Assembly: GCA_024752435.1 (NCBI GenBank)
Contig: CP103035.1
Coordinates: forward strand, 62,001-126,000
Reading direction: 5' to 3'
DNA from: Allantophomopsis cytisporea
Lineage: Eukaryota; Ascomycota; Leotiomycetes; Phacidiales; Phacidiaceae
Length of the DNA: 64,000 nt
Under the pieces are notes generated by a model that worked only from the letters and a program-made list of their open reading frames with translations, made no database searches and had not been told where the DNA came from. Below, piece by piece: positions 1 through 11,559 of the stretch; the first letter of the stretch is position 1; every line of letters begins with the position of its first letter. The position numbers and the translations under genes were made by a program.

Positions 1-3000
1 GATCTCGTATCTTGGATCGCCAAACCCGATTCGCCCCCAGCAGGACCTAGGGGAAGCGCTCAGTCCAAGATCGCTATTGTAGGCATGGCTTGCAGGCTAC
101 CTGGAGGATCAACCGATCCAGAAAAATTCTGGGACGTCTTGGACAAAGGACTTGATGTACATATGAAGATTCCCGCTGATCGATTCGATGTGGATACCCA
201 CTACGACCCAAATGGCAAGAGAGTAAACGCCAGTTGGACCCCATACGGCTGTTTTATTGATGAGCCCGGCCTTTTCGACGCACCCTTTTTCAATATGTCA
301 CCTCGGGAGGCCCTACAAACCGATCCAATGCAGAGATTGGCTCTCGTGACTGCGTACGAAGCGCTTGAGAAAGCTGGTGTTGTTCCGAATCGAACAGCTG
401 CTACCGACGCACATCGTGTTGGAACATTCTACGGGCAAGCTAGTGATGACTACAGAGAGGTCAATACAGCTCAGGAGATCAGCACCTACTTCATTACCGG
501 AGGTTGTCGTGCATTTGGTCCAGGGCGTATCAACTATTTCTTCAAGTTCTCAGGTCCGAGTTACAGTATTGATACGGCGTGTTCGTCGGGGTTGGCAGCT
601 ATCCAAGTAAGTCTTTCTCTCAAAGCCAAGTTACATCAGTGCTGTCGGCTCTGCAACAAGATAAACTGACTATTGACGACAGGTCGCCTGTACCTCACTC
701 TGGGCAGGTGAGGTTGATACGGCCGTCGCTGGAGGTGTGAACGTGCTAACCAACTGCGATGCCTTTGCTGGACTTTCCAACGGGCATTTCTTGACCAAAA
801 CCCCCAATGCGTGCAAAACATGGGATAGCGAGGCCGATGGCTACTGCCGTGCTGATGGTGTTGCCTCATTCGTCTTGAAACGCCTCGAGGACGCAGAAGC
901 AGATAACGATAACATTCTCGGCGTTATCCTAGGCGCCGGAACAAACCATTCTGCTGATGCCGTCTCGATTACGCATCCGCATGCAGGTGCCCAGGCTTTC
1001 CTTACGAGCCAGGTAGTACGAAAGGCTGGGGTAGATCCCTTAGATGTCAGTTTCAGTAAGTAATCCTTTCATTGCTTCCTCTTTTCCAGAACCTCTCCTC
1101 GGAGCATTGTACCGTATCACCTACAAAGATACGTTTGAGAGCAAATCCCCGAAGTTCATAACTGAAAATCAAATATCAATTGACTCATCTTACTAATAAC
1201 ATTTTTTTCTTGTAGTTGAAATGCATGGAACTGGAACCCAGGCTGGTGATGCGCAAGAAATACTATCAGTCACTGAGGTCTTCGCACCTCTCACCAGACG
1301 TCGCACATCTAAGCAGCCACTGCACATTGGTGCGGTCAAAGCGAACGTAGGCCATGGCGAAGCTGTGTCCGGTCCTACGGCACTTGTGAAACTGATGCTT
1401 ATGTTCCAAAAAGAGGCCATCCCGCCTCATGTGGGCATCAAGCATAGCATCAATCCTGGATTCCCCAAGGATTTTGCCAAGAGGAACCTACACATTCCCT
1501 ATGAGAAAACCCCATGGCCAAGGGTGCCTGGAAAGAAGCGCATAGCTGTGGTGAACAACTTTAGTGCTGCAGGTGGTAATACCAGCATTGTTGTCGAAGA
1601 AGCATCTGTCCGAGATCCAGTCCAGGGAACTGATCCCCGCTCAAGTCATCTTATCGTTGTCTCTGCAAAGAGCAAAGTGTCTCTCAAGGGGAATTTGGAA
1701 CGATTGATCTCCTACGTGGAGACCAATCCGAATGTCTCTTTACCAGACCTAGCCTATACGACAACAGCTCGACGCCGTCATCATAACCATCGAGTGGCCG
1801 TGGCTGCTTCGGACACCGCCCAACTTACAAAGCAACTCGGTTCATATCTCAAATCAGTCGAATTTCATAAACCCATCCCTTCGACCGGTCAACCCCCTGT
1901 TGTCTTTGCGTTTACCGGCCAGGGAGCATCACATTCGTCAATGAATCTTGAACTGTTCCACCATTCCCCGTATTTCAGATCCCAGTTGATATACCTAGAC
2001 TCATTGGCTCAACAGCAAGGTTTTGGTTCTTTCCTCCCCGTTGTTGATGGCAGTCACGAACAATCTTATGCACATTCGCCAACAGTCACACAGCTTGCTC
2101 TTGTCTGCGTTGAGATTGCCCTAGCTAAGTATTGGGAGTCTCTTGGAGTGAAGCCTGACGTTGTCGTTGGACACAGCTTGGGAGAATATGCTGCCTTCCA
2201 TGTAGCTGGTGTATTATCTGCTAGCGATGCCATATCAATTGTAGGCCGCAGAGCCGCGCTTCTCGAGGAGAAGTGCCAGCCCGGGAGCCACAAGATGCTT
2301 GCTGTGCGTGCTTCACTCGCCGATATAAAAGCAGCCGTCAATGACAAGCCTTATGAAGTGGCTTGTATCAATGGGCCGCGGGATACAGTGCTTAGTGGGA
2401 CCCGGGAGGAGGTAGCTGTTCTGACCGAAGTCCTTGAGGCTGCTGGTTTTAGGTGCATCAGTCTGGACATCGCCTTCGCTTTTCACTCGGCCCAGACCGA
2501 TCCTATTCTCCAAGAATTCGAAGAAGTCACCAAATCTAGCATCTTGTTCCAGCCACCCAACTTGCCTATCATCTCACCTTTGTTAGGCAAAGTCATCTTT
2601 GACGAAAAGACGATCAATGCGAACTATGTCCGCCGAGCCACAAGGGAGGCTGTCAATTATTTGGCCGCTATTGAAACTGCACAGAAGATGTCTACCATTG
2701 ATGAAACAATGGCATGGATCGAAATCGGACCCCACCCAGTGTCCGTCCAATTTGTCAAATCTATTCTCCCTCATGTGAACGTTGCGGTTCCATCGTTCCG
2801 TAGGGGTGAGGATAACTGGAAGACCATCTCCCACAGCTTGGGCCTTCTGCATGGTGCTGGGCTAGAGTTGAACTGGAACGAGTTTCACCAGCCCTTTGAG
2901 CAAAACCTGCGTCTTGAGGACTTACCAACGTATGCCTGGAACGACAAGAACCACTGGATCCAGTACATTGGGGATTGGGCGCTTACCAAAGGTAACACCT

Positions 3001-4583
3001 TCTACGATGCTGAAAAGGCGGCAGCAAACCCAGGTACTCTTGTCCATACACGCTCTCCTATCAAGACATCGACCGTTCAACAGATCATTGAAGAGACCTT
3101 CTCTGATTCTGCGGCAACAGTCGTCATGCGATCCAATCTTATGGAGACAGACTTTTTGACGGCTGCGAATGGGCATAACATGAATGATTGTGGTGTGGTA
3201 ACATCGGTAAGTTTGCCTGCATTATTTTTCTATCTTTTTCATCTTTCTTTTGATCCTATTGCATATTGTCAAGAACACATCTAACAGGCCTCGCAGTCCA
3301 TTCATGCAGACATTGCGTACACTCTCGGCGGCTATATCTTGAAAAAGCTCCGGCCGAAGTCGCAAAATGTCGGCATGGACATCGCTAATCTCGAAGTGCT
3401 CAAAGGCCTCATTGCACAAAAGAACACCGACAAGCCACAGTTCATCCAAGTTTCCGCCCAGGTAGATGACATTGATCTCGGTGTTGCGCACCTTCTGTGG
3501 CACAACATCTCCTCCAATGGGGAGGTCGAAGAACCTTTTGCCAGCGCTGATATTTTGTTTGGCCTCACTACCGACTGGCTTAACAGTTGGGTACCCGCGA
3601 CACATCTCGTGCAAGGCCGCATTGAAGCTCTCGAGCGTCTTGCCGAGATAGGCGTCGCCAACAGACTTTCTCACAACATGGCATACCTGCTATTTGCGAA
3701 CAGCCTGGTCGACTATGCTCAGAAGTACCGTGGAATGCAATCTGTTGTGATGCATGAGCTCGAGGCCTTCGCCGACGTCACGCTGACGACCGAAAAGGGG
3801 GGCGTCTGGACAGTACCCCCTTATTTCATTGACAGCGTAGCTCACCTTGCAGGGTTCGTGATGAATGTCTCAGATGCGAATGATACCAAACAAAACTTCT
3901 GTGTCACCCCAGGTTGGGGCTCTATGCGCTTTGCCAAGCCGCTCGTTGCTGGTCAGAAGTATCGATCCTATGTTAAGATGATTCCCACGGCGGAGGATCC
4001 GACTGTTTACCTTGGTGATGTTTACGTGCTCCAGGACGGCATCATCATCGGTGAAGTTGGCGCTATTAAATTCCGTCGATATCCTCGTGTTCTATTGAAC
4101 CGTTTCTTCTCGGCCCCGGATAGCGACAACGCGTCTAAACATGCCTCACCAGCGGCAACATCACATGCATCGCCTCCCAAGAAAGCTGTTCAATCGGCAT
4201 CAACAACCACTGTGAAGAAAGCCCTTCCTAGCAAGCCAGTCGTGATCTCGACACCACCGGTAACTATAGCTACCCCATCAGTTCAGCCGACAGAGCAAGT
4301 CACAGTCGTCAAGGCTGTCACCGAGGTAACGTCAACTGCCGAAGTCGATTCAGACAGCACCGCCGCCAAAGCAATGGCAGTCCTAGCTGCTGAGTGCGGA
4401 TTGGAACTCTCTGACCTTCCAGACGACGCCAACTTTGCCAACCTAGGTGTCGACAGCCTTATGAGTCTCGTTATTGCTGAAAAGTTCCGCGAGCAGCTCG
4501 GCGTCACCGTCAATGGCAGTTTGTTCTTGGAATACCCAACTGTGGGTGATTTGAAGGCATGGTTGACTGAGTATTACAGCTAA
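1..4583 (+). CDS. Non-reducing polyketide synthase, 5'-partial (KS-AT-PT-ACP, no TE)
   Basis: Iterative type I synthase building an aromatic polyketide from acetyl/malonyl-CoA. The frame is open from base 1, so the start and the SAT domain lie upstream. Introns at 607-682, 1056-1215 and 3207-3296 give 1,418 visible residues. The KS domain has its Cys at residue 194 (DTACSSG), His 330 (HGTGT) and His 373. The AT nucleophile is Ser 647 (GHSLGE). The product-template domain has catalytic-type His 980 (GHNMND) and Asp 1169 (FIDSVAHLAG). The single ACP has its phosphopantetheine Ser at 1377 (GVDSLMS). A Ser/Thr/Pro/Ala-rich linker of about 90 residues precedes the ACP. The protein ends about 40 residues after that Ser, with no thioesterase. 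This layout is that of atrochrysone-carboxylic-acid-synthase-type enzymes, released in trans by a metallo-beta-lactamase thioesterase. The exact product is inferred. The acceptor of intron 3 could also be nine bases upstream. Confidence 0.93.
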
Positions 4584-5307
4584 ATTGTCTACGTTTCTTG
4601 CTTGTTCTTATCTTCTTGGACTTATTTCGTTACGATCAATAGCAGTCTGTTCTTAGAATTTCTACCTATTTAGTGGTTTGTTGTACACGCAGGCGGAACC
4701 ACTCTCGTACGTATAGACAATTGAATAACATTGATTATTTCGATAAACAAGTTGCAATAAAGAACGTGTAATAAGTGTCATAAACAGACCTTTAGTTTTA
4801 TGACGCACATTTATATTACCTGCAAGTCCCTTTGCATGCAATATCATGTCTCTGGAAAGGGTGATGGTGTGTGGCTTCTTCTATCAATTTAATAGGCAAC
4901 ATACCATGCTTCTGGTCGTACAGTATTGTTATGAAAGATTACTATGGACTACAAATTTTCTCATTTTCGTGCACAAACTCAAAGCATTTTTTAGTAGTAG
5001 AATACCTGTATTAGTTTATGGCCATTTTTCATAGTTCATATAGTACTTACATAGCGCTCTGCTGTAAAGCTACCAGCTCCTAAATCGTGGTTAAATACAA
5101 GGCAGTATTATGCACTCTTCTCGTCTTTTCACTTATTGAAATGCTTTTCACGATGCATTGAAGACTGAGTCTACATGACCACTTCCAAATTAAAACGATA
5201 TTTTGTCTTTGCATTGATCTTGAAGTTTCCTCTGACTGGCGTACTGGACTCCTTTGATGATCACTATCTAAGAGTGGGCCTTGACTTCACGGAAAATCCA
5301 AACCTGA
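4584..5307. other. Gene-free stretch between two convergent genes
   Basis: This is the shared 3' flank of the polyketide synthase (+) and the dehydratase-like gene (-). It is AT-rich. Only short open frames without family similarity are present. Nothing else is recognisable. Confidence 0.6.
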
Positions 5308-5939
5308 CTATTCAGGTAGAAATATTTTGTCATAGTCGAATTCACCCCAGCGATCGCCCGGCTCGAGGCCTGCGAACTTCCATACTCCATCTATCTTTCG
5401 ATACCAGATGGTGGCTTTCCCATGCCCGTGTCCCTTGAGAGCCACCTCGGTCAAGGCGTCGTCCGAGTACTTCTGGTGAGCTACACGCATCTGGTGATAA
5501 CCGGTGATTTCGTTCTCGCTGGTTTGGACCCATTTTGAGGCACCACCGACAAAGTGCTGAGTCTTGAGACGTTGACTTCCGAGAAACCTCACATTGGAGA
5601 CCATGGCAACAAATTCAGATGCGGGCAGAGCTTCCCAGAGCTGGTTTAAAAAGGCTCGATAGTCGACCTAATTAAGCAGTAATGTCTGAATTAGGATGCA
5701 GACTTTCAGAAGATCAAAGGTAGATTGTCGTAGAATGGAATTTAGACATAAACCTACACGTAGAACTGGAGCAATGCATTTAGAAAGACGATCCCAGTCT
5801 TTTGAATCATAACTCTCAGCCCATTCAAAGAGTGCAGCTTGGCAGCCGAATATGTCTGTGGTTTGAAGCAACGGTTAGATCAGTTTTCGGACGTGTAGAT
5901 GATTGAATACTAACCCTCAGAAGCCGGTTGTTTACTCAT
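5308..5939 (-). CDS. Scytalone-dehydratase-like protein (SnoaL fold; MdpB-type)
   Basis: Small alpha+beta-barrel dehydratase, 160 residues. Introns at 5856-5914 and 5668-5757 restore an unbroken match to the scytalone dehydratase family, including the short N-terminal exon (25 bases) and the VDYRAF segment. Tyr 24, Asp 25, Tyr 44, His 79 and His 105 align with family catalytic residues (Tyr30, Asp31, Tyr50, His85, His110 in the Magnaporthe enzyme; numbering from memory). The polar pair Ser129/Asn131 is replaced by Gly 124 and Ala 126. It lies next to a TE-less synthase and an SDR, as in mdp/cla-type anthraquinone clusters, where MdpB-like proteins dehydrate a reduced anthraquinone intermediate. 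That role fits better than melanin synthesis but is inferred. Its 3' end faces the synthase, and its promoter is shared with the SDR. Confidence 0.88.
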
Positions 5940-6138
5940 GATGGAGATATGTAGTTTGCTCGTAAATTATCAATATGAGGAAGGCAGTAAGTCCAATGAC
6001 TGTTTTAAGTATGTATATTTTATCTATACTAGGAAAATTATCAATGTTAGTTCTTTCGGCTTATAGAGTATAAGAATTGGGCCGTCAAACATGTATCGCT
6101 TGACTACATGTAGGTTCGAATGGAACGGCCGAACAACG

Positions 6139-6183
6139 CTTGCTCGGATACGACTTACTCGGATATGACTTAATCGGGTACGA
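6139..6183. repeat. Three tandem 15-bp repeats with TCG-N4-CGA core
   Basis: Three directly adjacent 15-base units start at 6139, 6154 and 6169. Each begins CTT and carries TCGG followed by TA. Units 1 and 3 hold TCG-N4-CGA; in unit 2 the last half-site is TGA. Regularly spaced TCG/CGG half-sites in a biosynthetic promoter suggest binding sites for a Zn2Cys6 factor. Confidence 0.7.
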
Positions 6184-6279
6184 GTATGAGATAGACAACA
6201 AAAGCGCGGAGCATCGACTGTCCTCTCATAGAATTACAGTATATACGCCGTGTTGAAATCGGCATATATGCTCACTTTT

Positions 6280-6290
6280 TCGGGGCCCGA
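6280..6290. promoter_or_regulatory. Candidate AflR-type site TCG(N5)CGA
   Basis: TCGGGGCCCGA has the form TCG-N5-CGA, the AflR binding pattern, and also contains CGG-N3-CCG, a Gal4-type arrangement. It is palindromic except for the centre base. It lies about 210 bases upstream of the SDR start and 340 bases upstream of the dehydratase-like start. An AflR-like regulator is encoded about 9 kb away. Confidence 0.5.
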
Positions 6291-6498
6291 ATCAGCGGAC
6301 ATCCGAATTGTGCAATATTGCAACTACCAAGTAGTCACAGACTAATCTACAGATTCGCAAGTCAAAGTGACCACCGGTTTGTTTAGTTCATCAGAAATTT
6401 CTTCAAAAGGGCCACCTAAGTCGTATCAATTCAATTCACATCCACTGCACTCTTCACAGAAAATTCAGATTATCTATTCCCTTCGATCAAAAATAAGT

Positions 6499-7422
6499 AT
6501 GTCGACCACGTACATTCCATACCGACTAGACGGAAAAGTGGCCTTGGTTACAGGTTCTGGCCGTGGAATTGGCGCTGCTATTGCAACCCAGCTCGGCCGC
6601 CTGGGTGCCAAAGTCGTTGTCAACTATGCCAACGCCAGCGAGGCAGCGGAGAAAGTTGTGAGCGAGATCAAGAGCTTTGGCACTGATGCCGTTGCTTTCA
6701 AAGCCGATGTCCGCCAGGTCGACCAGACAGCCAAGCTGATGGACGATGCTGTAGCTCACTTCGGCGGACTCGACATTGTGTGCAGCAACTCTGGGGTTGT
6801 CAGTTTCGGGCATATTGGAGAAGTGACTGAGGTACCTTGAATCCTACACCTCCGGCATCACTTCATCCGAAGAAAATCTTTCTAACCACATAATCGTGTA
6901 TAGGAGGAGTTTGACCGTGTTATCAGCCTCAACACCCGTGGTCAATTCTTTGTGGCTCGCGAGGCATACCGCCACCTGAACAACGGCGGACGTATTATCT
7001 TGATGTCTTCCAACACGGCTAAAGATTTCAGCGTACCAAACCACTCCCTGTATTCTGGTTCTAAAGGTGCCATTGACTCTTTTGTCCGCGTCTTCTCCAA
7101 GGACTGCGGGGCCAAGAAGATTACTGTCAACGCTGTTGCCCCCGGAGGTACGGTCACCGATATGTTCCACGAGGTCTCGCAGCATTATATCCCAGGTGGC
7201 GAGAAGTACACCGCGGAGGAACGCCAGCAGGTATGTATCTCTGTATAAAGAAGATCAAACGCTATGCATTAGAACTAACACTTGCAGATGGCGGCACACG
7301 CATCGCCATTGGTCCGAAATGGATATCCCATTGATATCGCGCGGGTAGTGGGCTTCCTTGCCAGTGAAGAAGCTGAATGGGTGAATGGAAAGATCATCAC
7401 TGTTGATGGTGGAGCGGCGTGA
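6499..7422 (+). CDS. SDR reductase, tetrahydroxynaphthalene/anthrol (MdpC) type
   Basis: NADPH-dependent short-chain reductase, 264 residues, with introns at 6832-6903 and 7231-7287. The cofactor motif TGSGRGIG covers residues 18-25. The catalytic residues are Ser 147, Tyr 161 and Lys 165 (YSGSK). The conserved CSNSGVVSFGH block and the Gly-Gly near the C terminus are those of tri/tetrahydroxynaphthalene and versicolorin/emodin reductases. The ATG at 6499 matches the family start; an upstream in-frame extension has no ATG. The substrate is probably a hydroxyanthraquinone or its hydroquinone, given the TE-less synthase next door. A naphthol reductase of melanin synthesis is the alternative. 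Confidence 0.92.
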
Positions 7423-10335
7423 ATACAAAAGTGATCGTTATAACAGATTTACTTATTTGTGTGTCAGAAAATGCTTATAAATATGTTTTGTCGCAAGTAT
7501 TCCTCTAGAAGTTTATGTTATGTTTGTGTCTCAGCCGTACTTCTAAGATATAGGCTAATACAGACATCTTCAACGCGAGATGAAATATATGCATTATGTA
7601 CCCTCAATACTACAGAAACCCCCTAATATACGTGTTCTCAATTAGAATCTATTATTAATTGGTTTCCCTTAATCAATGCCTTACTATGAAGTCAACTAAA
7701 GCTCGTTCTCTTCAACCTGTGGAGGTTCAGGGTATCCCAAAACGAGTCCTCCAATCACTTGGTATCAAAATCAAAACTTTAGTACCACAACCCACTACTT
7801 GTATGCACTCCTACAAATCTCTCTCTACTTGTTTATAAGTACCATCAAGTCCGATATATGCACCAGAGACTGTTTATCGGTAAGCTTTTCATACCGATCA
7901 CATTCTACACCATTCAGAGCTGATACCTAGATTATTATATACCACCACCACAGCATATCTGGCAAATGCCATTCTGTTTTCTCCATCAAATAGCTGGGTG
8001 GTGTTTAGGGACACACAGATTGTAAACATAAGTATCTCTAGTAAATTCAACTGTGTGTTTGATCTAAGTGACATTGTTGGTTGCGTGTCTGATAGGCTAA
8101 AAGACTTTGAAACTACATTATTCAGCAATCCGTCACATGTGACCAAGCGCGATCAGCTGAAACGTGTCCTGCTCTCATACGAATAGGAAGACACTACATT
8201 GATTCGTGAGGAAGCGGCGAATGCAAACCCGAGGATCGGGGCAGGACAGATGGAGCACATGCTCTCGGCCAACCTGCCCAACTCCATACGACACCTATCC
8301 CCGGTACAGCGGAACAATACCACTCTCATGTGTATCTCTAGCTCTATGGCTTATCAACACATACAGCTCTTGACTGGAGTGTACCACTCACCCCTGTCAG
8401 ACTCTAATGCTCAGCAGTCTTAGCGTCCTCTGGAACGCAGATTTTGGAGTCGAGCTCATCAAGTGTAGCTTTTTGCAACAGGACGTGAACATTACCTTCA
8501 CCTTCACCAATTCCGATACTTCCATCCCAGTAGGTACTTCATAGGTAGCACTAGTTCTACTGCTACTACTACGAAGTCGAACAGTACCGTGGCTGTTCCC
8601 ATGACCAATTCTGCGCAAGTTCTTGTTGGTTTCCGTTTCTTTTTTTTTCTTTTTCGTATGCAGGTCTTCTCATGGCTTTGTTGTACAACAAAAATGTCAT
8701 CTTGAAGTTCAATAGATAATGCATAATCAAAAAATAATTCCTCATGTAACGAACCATGTTGTGCGAGGGGTGTATAAGTAATTTTAAGAATGAGAGCGTT
8801 ATAGAACGCAGGGCGGCACATTATAAGGAGCGCGGGAATTGGTATATTAGCCTAATATGTACACAACTTATCTATTTCAGGTATCTAAATTGAATAAGGA
8901 ATTAAATGCGATGATATCTAAGTTACACTACTGCAACCCATGTGTATTTGAAAGCTCTTCTAGATCCTTAGACACATTGAATTTCCAATCCTCATCAATA
9001 ACCTCGTTTGACAACTCAAGCTTTGGCTCATGTTTTTGTCTGCTCTGAATCTGACGCATTTGACTGGGTAGGATGCTTTGATCTCTTTTCTATATCGATA
9101 TCGTCAGATCGTCGAAACACTCGAAAACACTTTCCCTGAGCATCTTTTGAGTATACGGTTTTATGTCGTGTGCACGATCACTCTGTATCACTCCAGTCTC
9201 AAATGCATAGATACGGCACGTCACCTGATTTTTAGCCAATTAAAGCCTCCTATCTCGTATACACATGCTGCACTTGGTCAATTCAAGGACCTGGGAGTGT
9301 GCACAAGCTATCAACAAATCGGACCTTTGATTTACATAGTCTATATCAATAATTGAAGGTCCGGCTGAGTGCACGTGCACCCAAACGCTAGCCCGAGCAC
9401 ATCAATTAGCCCGATCTCATATTCCCACCTATGTATTTAAATGTCCGGGTCGGATCGCGCGCTCGGTCACGTCGATTGCCCCGACGTTGCACCCAAATCA
9501 ATAGTCCGGGTGTCGCGCTGTGGAGCCTCAGGCATCAATCTCACGGGGTACGTATCTTAGGTAGATACCTAAGGCATCACGTTGTAGGCCGGAGCGAAGG
9601 ATCCATGGACTACCCACTGTCGTGGGCTGGTCACCAAGATCACAGCAAGGAGCTGACTTGTGATAGGGTGGACTGATATCTGCGTAAGTGGTAAAGGCGA
9701 TTACAGATCCTGACCCACCGAACTCTATATGTACTACTACCTCCACGATAGGTATGCTAAGCGAGGGTTATTCGCCTGAGGCTCCACGATGCTTAGATCG
9801 GTGGGCTGACCCTTGATCTCCTCTACTAAGTACGTAGATAAAATGCAATCCATACTATGAGTTTATGGACCAGTCAACGCTAGTGATCCTATGTGTTCTT
9901 CGGCCATTCCAGCGTGTGCCAGTGTCAGAGAGGCACGTCAAATAATCACATGATGCTTAGGACTTCGCAATTTACCTTACTTTTTAATTCATACTCTTTA
10001 GTTTTATCAATACTTCTATTGCTTTCCAACTATAAATTACTTTTGTGTTATAGGAATTTATGATAATAAAACTCTATAATCTATAGTAATATTACAAGTT
10101 CTTCAACCTAACTCAAACTCTTGTAATTTTACACGGCATGAAGTGCTTTATAGGGGAAGTGTAGGGTAGATAGTTCTTTTGCCCTTGAATTAATTGACTC
10201 AAGAAAAGCTTAATGTAGAAGAGGGGTAAGTTAACAGGTTTCAGAAAGCTACCTTTGGCTGTTCAATGGTAACTGTATCATCCATGCTATAAACGTTTTC
10301 GTTCAACTTACAATTCTCTAGCAAAGTACTTCATA
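7423..10335. other. Gene-poor stretch of 2.9 kb
   Basis: No complete gene is recognisable. Two consecutive open stretches in one + frame (7998-8186 and 8199-8423), separated by a single TAG, could be a decayed reading frame but show no family similarity. A short inverted-repeat structure lies at 9520-9787. The last 350 bases before the MYND gene are AT-rich and are presumably its promoter. Confidence 0.55.
9520..9787. repeat. Small inverted-repeat element with internal palindrome
   Basis: A 14-base sequence at 9520-9533 (GTGGAGCCTCAGGC) recurs inverted at 9774-9787, bounding 268 bases. Inside, 9556-9573 is a palindrome with 8-base arms (CTTAGGTA, GA, TACCTAAG). The size and inverted ends resemble a MITE, but no target-site duplication is evident and no coding sequence is inside. 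Confidence 0.4.
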
Positions 10336-11559
10336 ATGAGCCCCGACGTATGCACCGTGTGCAATAAATCCAATGCCCGTCTCTGCAACCAATGCAAAAG
10401 CGTGCGCTATTGCTCGGCAGCATGTCAACAAGCAGATTGGTCTACTCACAAGCTACTCTGTAGAGCTTTCTCCAACTTTGATGCTTCGAGCCGACCCACT
10501 AACGAACACTTCCAAGCAATCCTTTTCCCAGTGGATTGCAAAAAGCCTGAAGTCTTCTGGCTTCACTGCAAGTGGCACGATGACGAATTTGAGGGCCAAT
10601 ATCAGTGTCCTGAAATTAAGTCATTCATCGGCCCTGATACATTTCCGAAGCATACGCCAATTCAGTACAATCCGGTGTTAAAGAAAAGAATGTCAGACAC
10701 GGTCTACATCTGCTATCGTGATACCTTTCTTATTGACGGATCAAAAGGCAACAACAGCATTGCAGGCATTACAGTTACCAAAGCCGGACAGTACTATGAT
10801 TGGAGAGGTCCGGTCATTGCCTATGGTAAGGTGGGACTAGGCCTCGATCAGAGCTCTTGCAAAGACCTTGATATGGAAGACTTCCGACACATCACCGACT
10901 ATTTTCTCTCATACGGTTACGGGTCTACACCAGCGACCCAGAAGTACAACGATACAATGGTCAAGGGAGTCAAGATAAATTGTGTTGGTGACCGGAAAAT
11001 GTTAAACAAACCGCACTTTGAGGCGATCGACGTATCTTTGACACATCCTATCTTCTCCAGTCATGACACCTCCGACATTGCGAAACGCATTGGCCTTCCT
11101 ATCTTCACATGGCGTTGCCCTCCAGACCCGAAGTGGGCAAACGACCAGGGCAACCAGATTTACGGATCCGAAAGCCCTTTCAATAACCAGGACGCTACAT
11201 TCTTACATCTATGCTGTGATTCAAAAGACAACTCCGATTTTCGCACCGGAACATTTGGGTGGGGTTTCGCTTCCAAGCAGTGGCAGAACAGTGTGGGAAG
11301 TACTGTCGTTGTGCGTCAGGATAAGAAGCCATTGTCAACATTACATATGGAGGCGCTGTGCAGGTACTGCCAATACGAGATACGTCCTCTTCTCGCTCAC
11401 TCTTTGGGAGAGTACTACCCGGAAGAGCCAATGACAAAAGATGCTGCTCTAGCTATGATATGCCGACCTACTTTCGTCATAAGCTGGTATAAGCTGCTAG
11501 ATGAAAGGTGCGAAGAAGGGGAAGACACAGACGATGATGATTCCCCTTACGATGTTTAG
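10336..11559 (+). CDS. MYND-type zinc-finger protein
   Basis: Single-exon protein of 407 residues. The N terminus holds a complete MYND finger: Cys 6, 9, 17, 20, 26, 30, His 38 and Cys 42. MYND fingers bind two zinc ions and mediate protein-protein contacts. The rest, about 365 residues, is a globular region without a SET or other domain that I recognise. The C terminus is acidic (run of Asp around residues 398-403). Many filamentous fungi have families of such MYND proteins with unknown roles. It is probably not a biosynthetic enzyme of the surrounding cluster. Confidence 0.85.
   Translation: MSPDVCTVCNKSNARLCNQCKSVRYCSAACQQADWSTHKLLCRAFSNFDASSRPTNEHFQAILFPVDCKKPEVFWLHCKWHDDEFEGQYQCPEIKSFIGPDTFPKHTPIQYNPVLKKRMSDTVYICYRDTFLIDGSKGNNSIAGITVTKAGQYYDWRGPVIAYGKVGLGLDQSSCKDLDMEDFRHITDYFLSYGYGSTPATQKYNDTMVKGVKINCVGDRKMLNKPHFEAIDVSLTHPIFSSHDTSDIAKRIGLPIFTWRCPPDPKWANDQGNQIYGSESPFNNQDATFLHLCCDSKDNSDFRTGTFGWGFASKQWQNSVGSTVVVRQDKKPLSTLHMEALCRYCQYEIRPLLAHSLGEYYPEEPMTKDAALAMICRPTFVISWYKLLDERCEEGEDTDDDDSPYDV

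Larger units (their letters stand above)
5940..6498. promoter_or_regulatory. Divergent promoter of dehydratase-like gene and SDR
   Basis: These 559 bases separate two divergently transcribed biosynthetic genes and should hold the control sites of both. Visible elements are three tandem 15-bp repeats at 6139-6183, a TCG(N5)CGA palindrome at 6280-6290 and a TATA-like stretch around 6262-6270. The pathway-specific regulator encoded at 15426-16799 is the obvious candidate to act here; this is inference. Confidence 0.7.

Noticed and set aside
6367..6498. N-terminal extension of the SDR
   Set aside because: The in-frame extension begins with GTG, has no ATG and no family similarity; the ATG at 6499 matches the family.
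1..7422. DHN-melanin cluster (PKS, scytalone dehydratase, naphthol reductase)
   Set aside because: The synthase has a single ACP and no thioesterase, the dehydratase lacks Ser129/Asn131, and AflR/AflJ-like regulators are present. These fit an anthraquinone-type cluster better. Not fully excluded.
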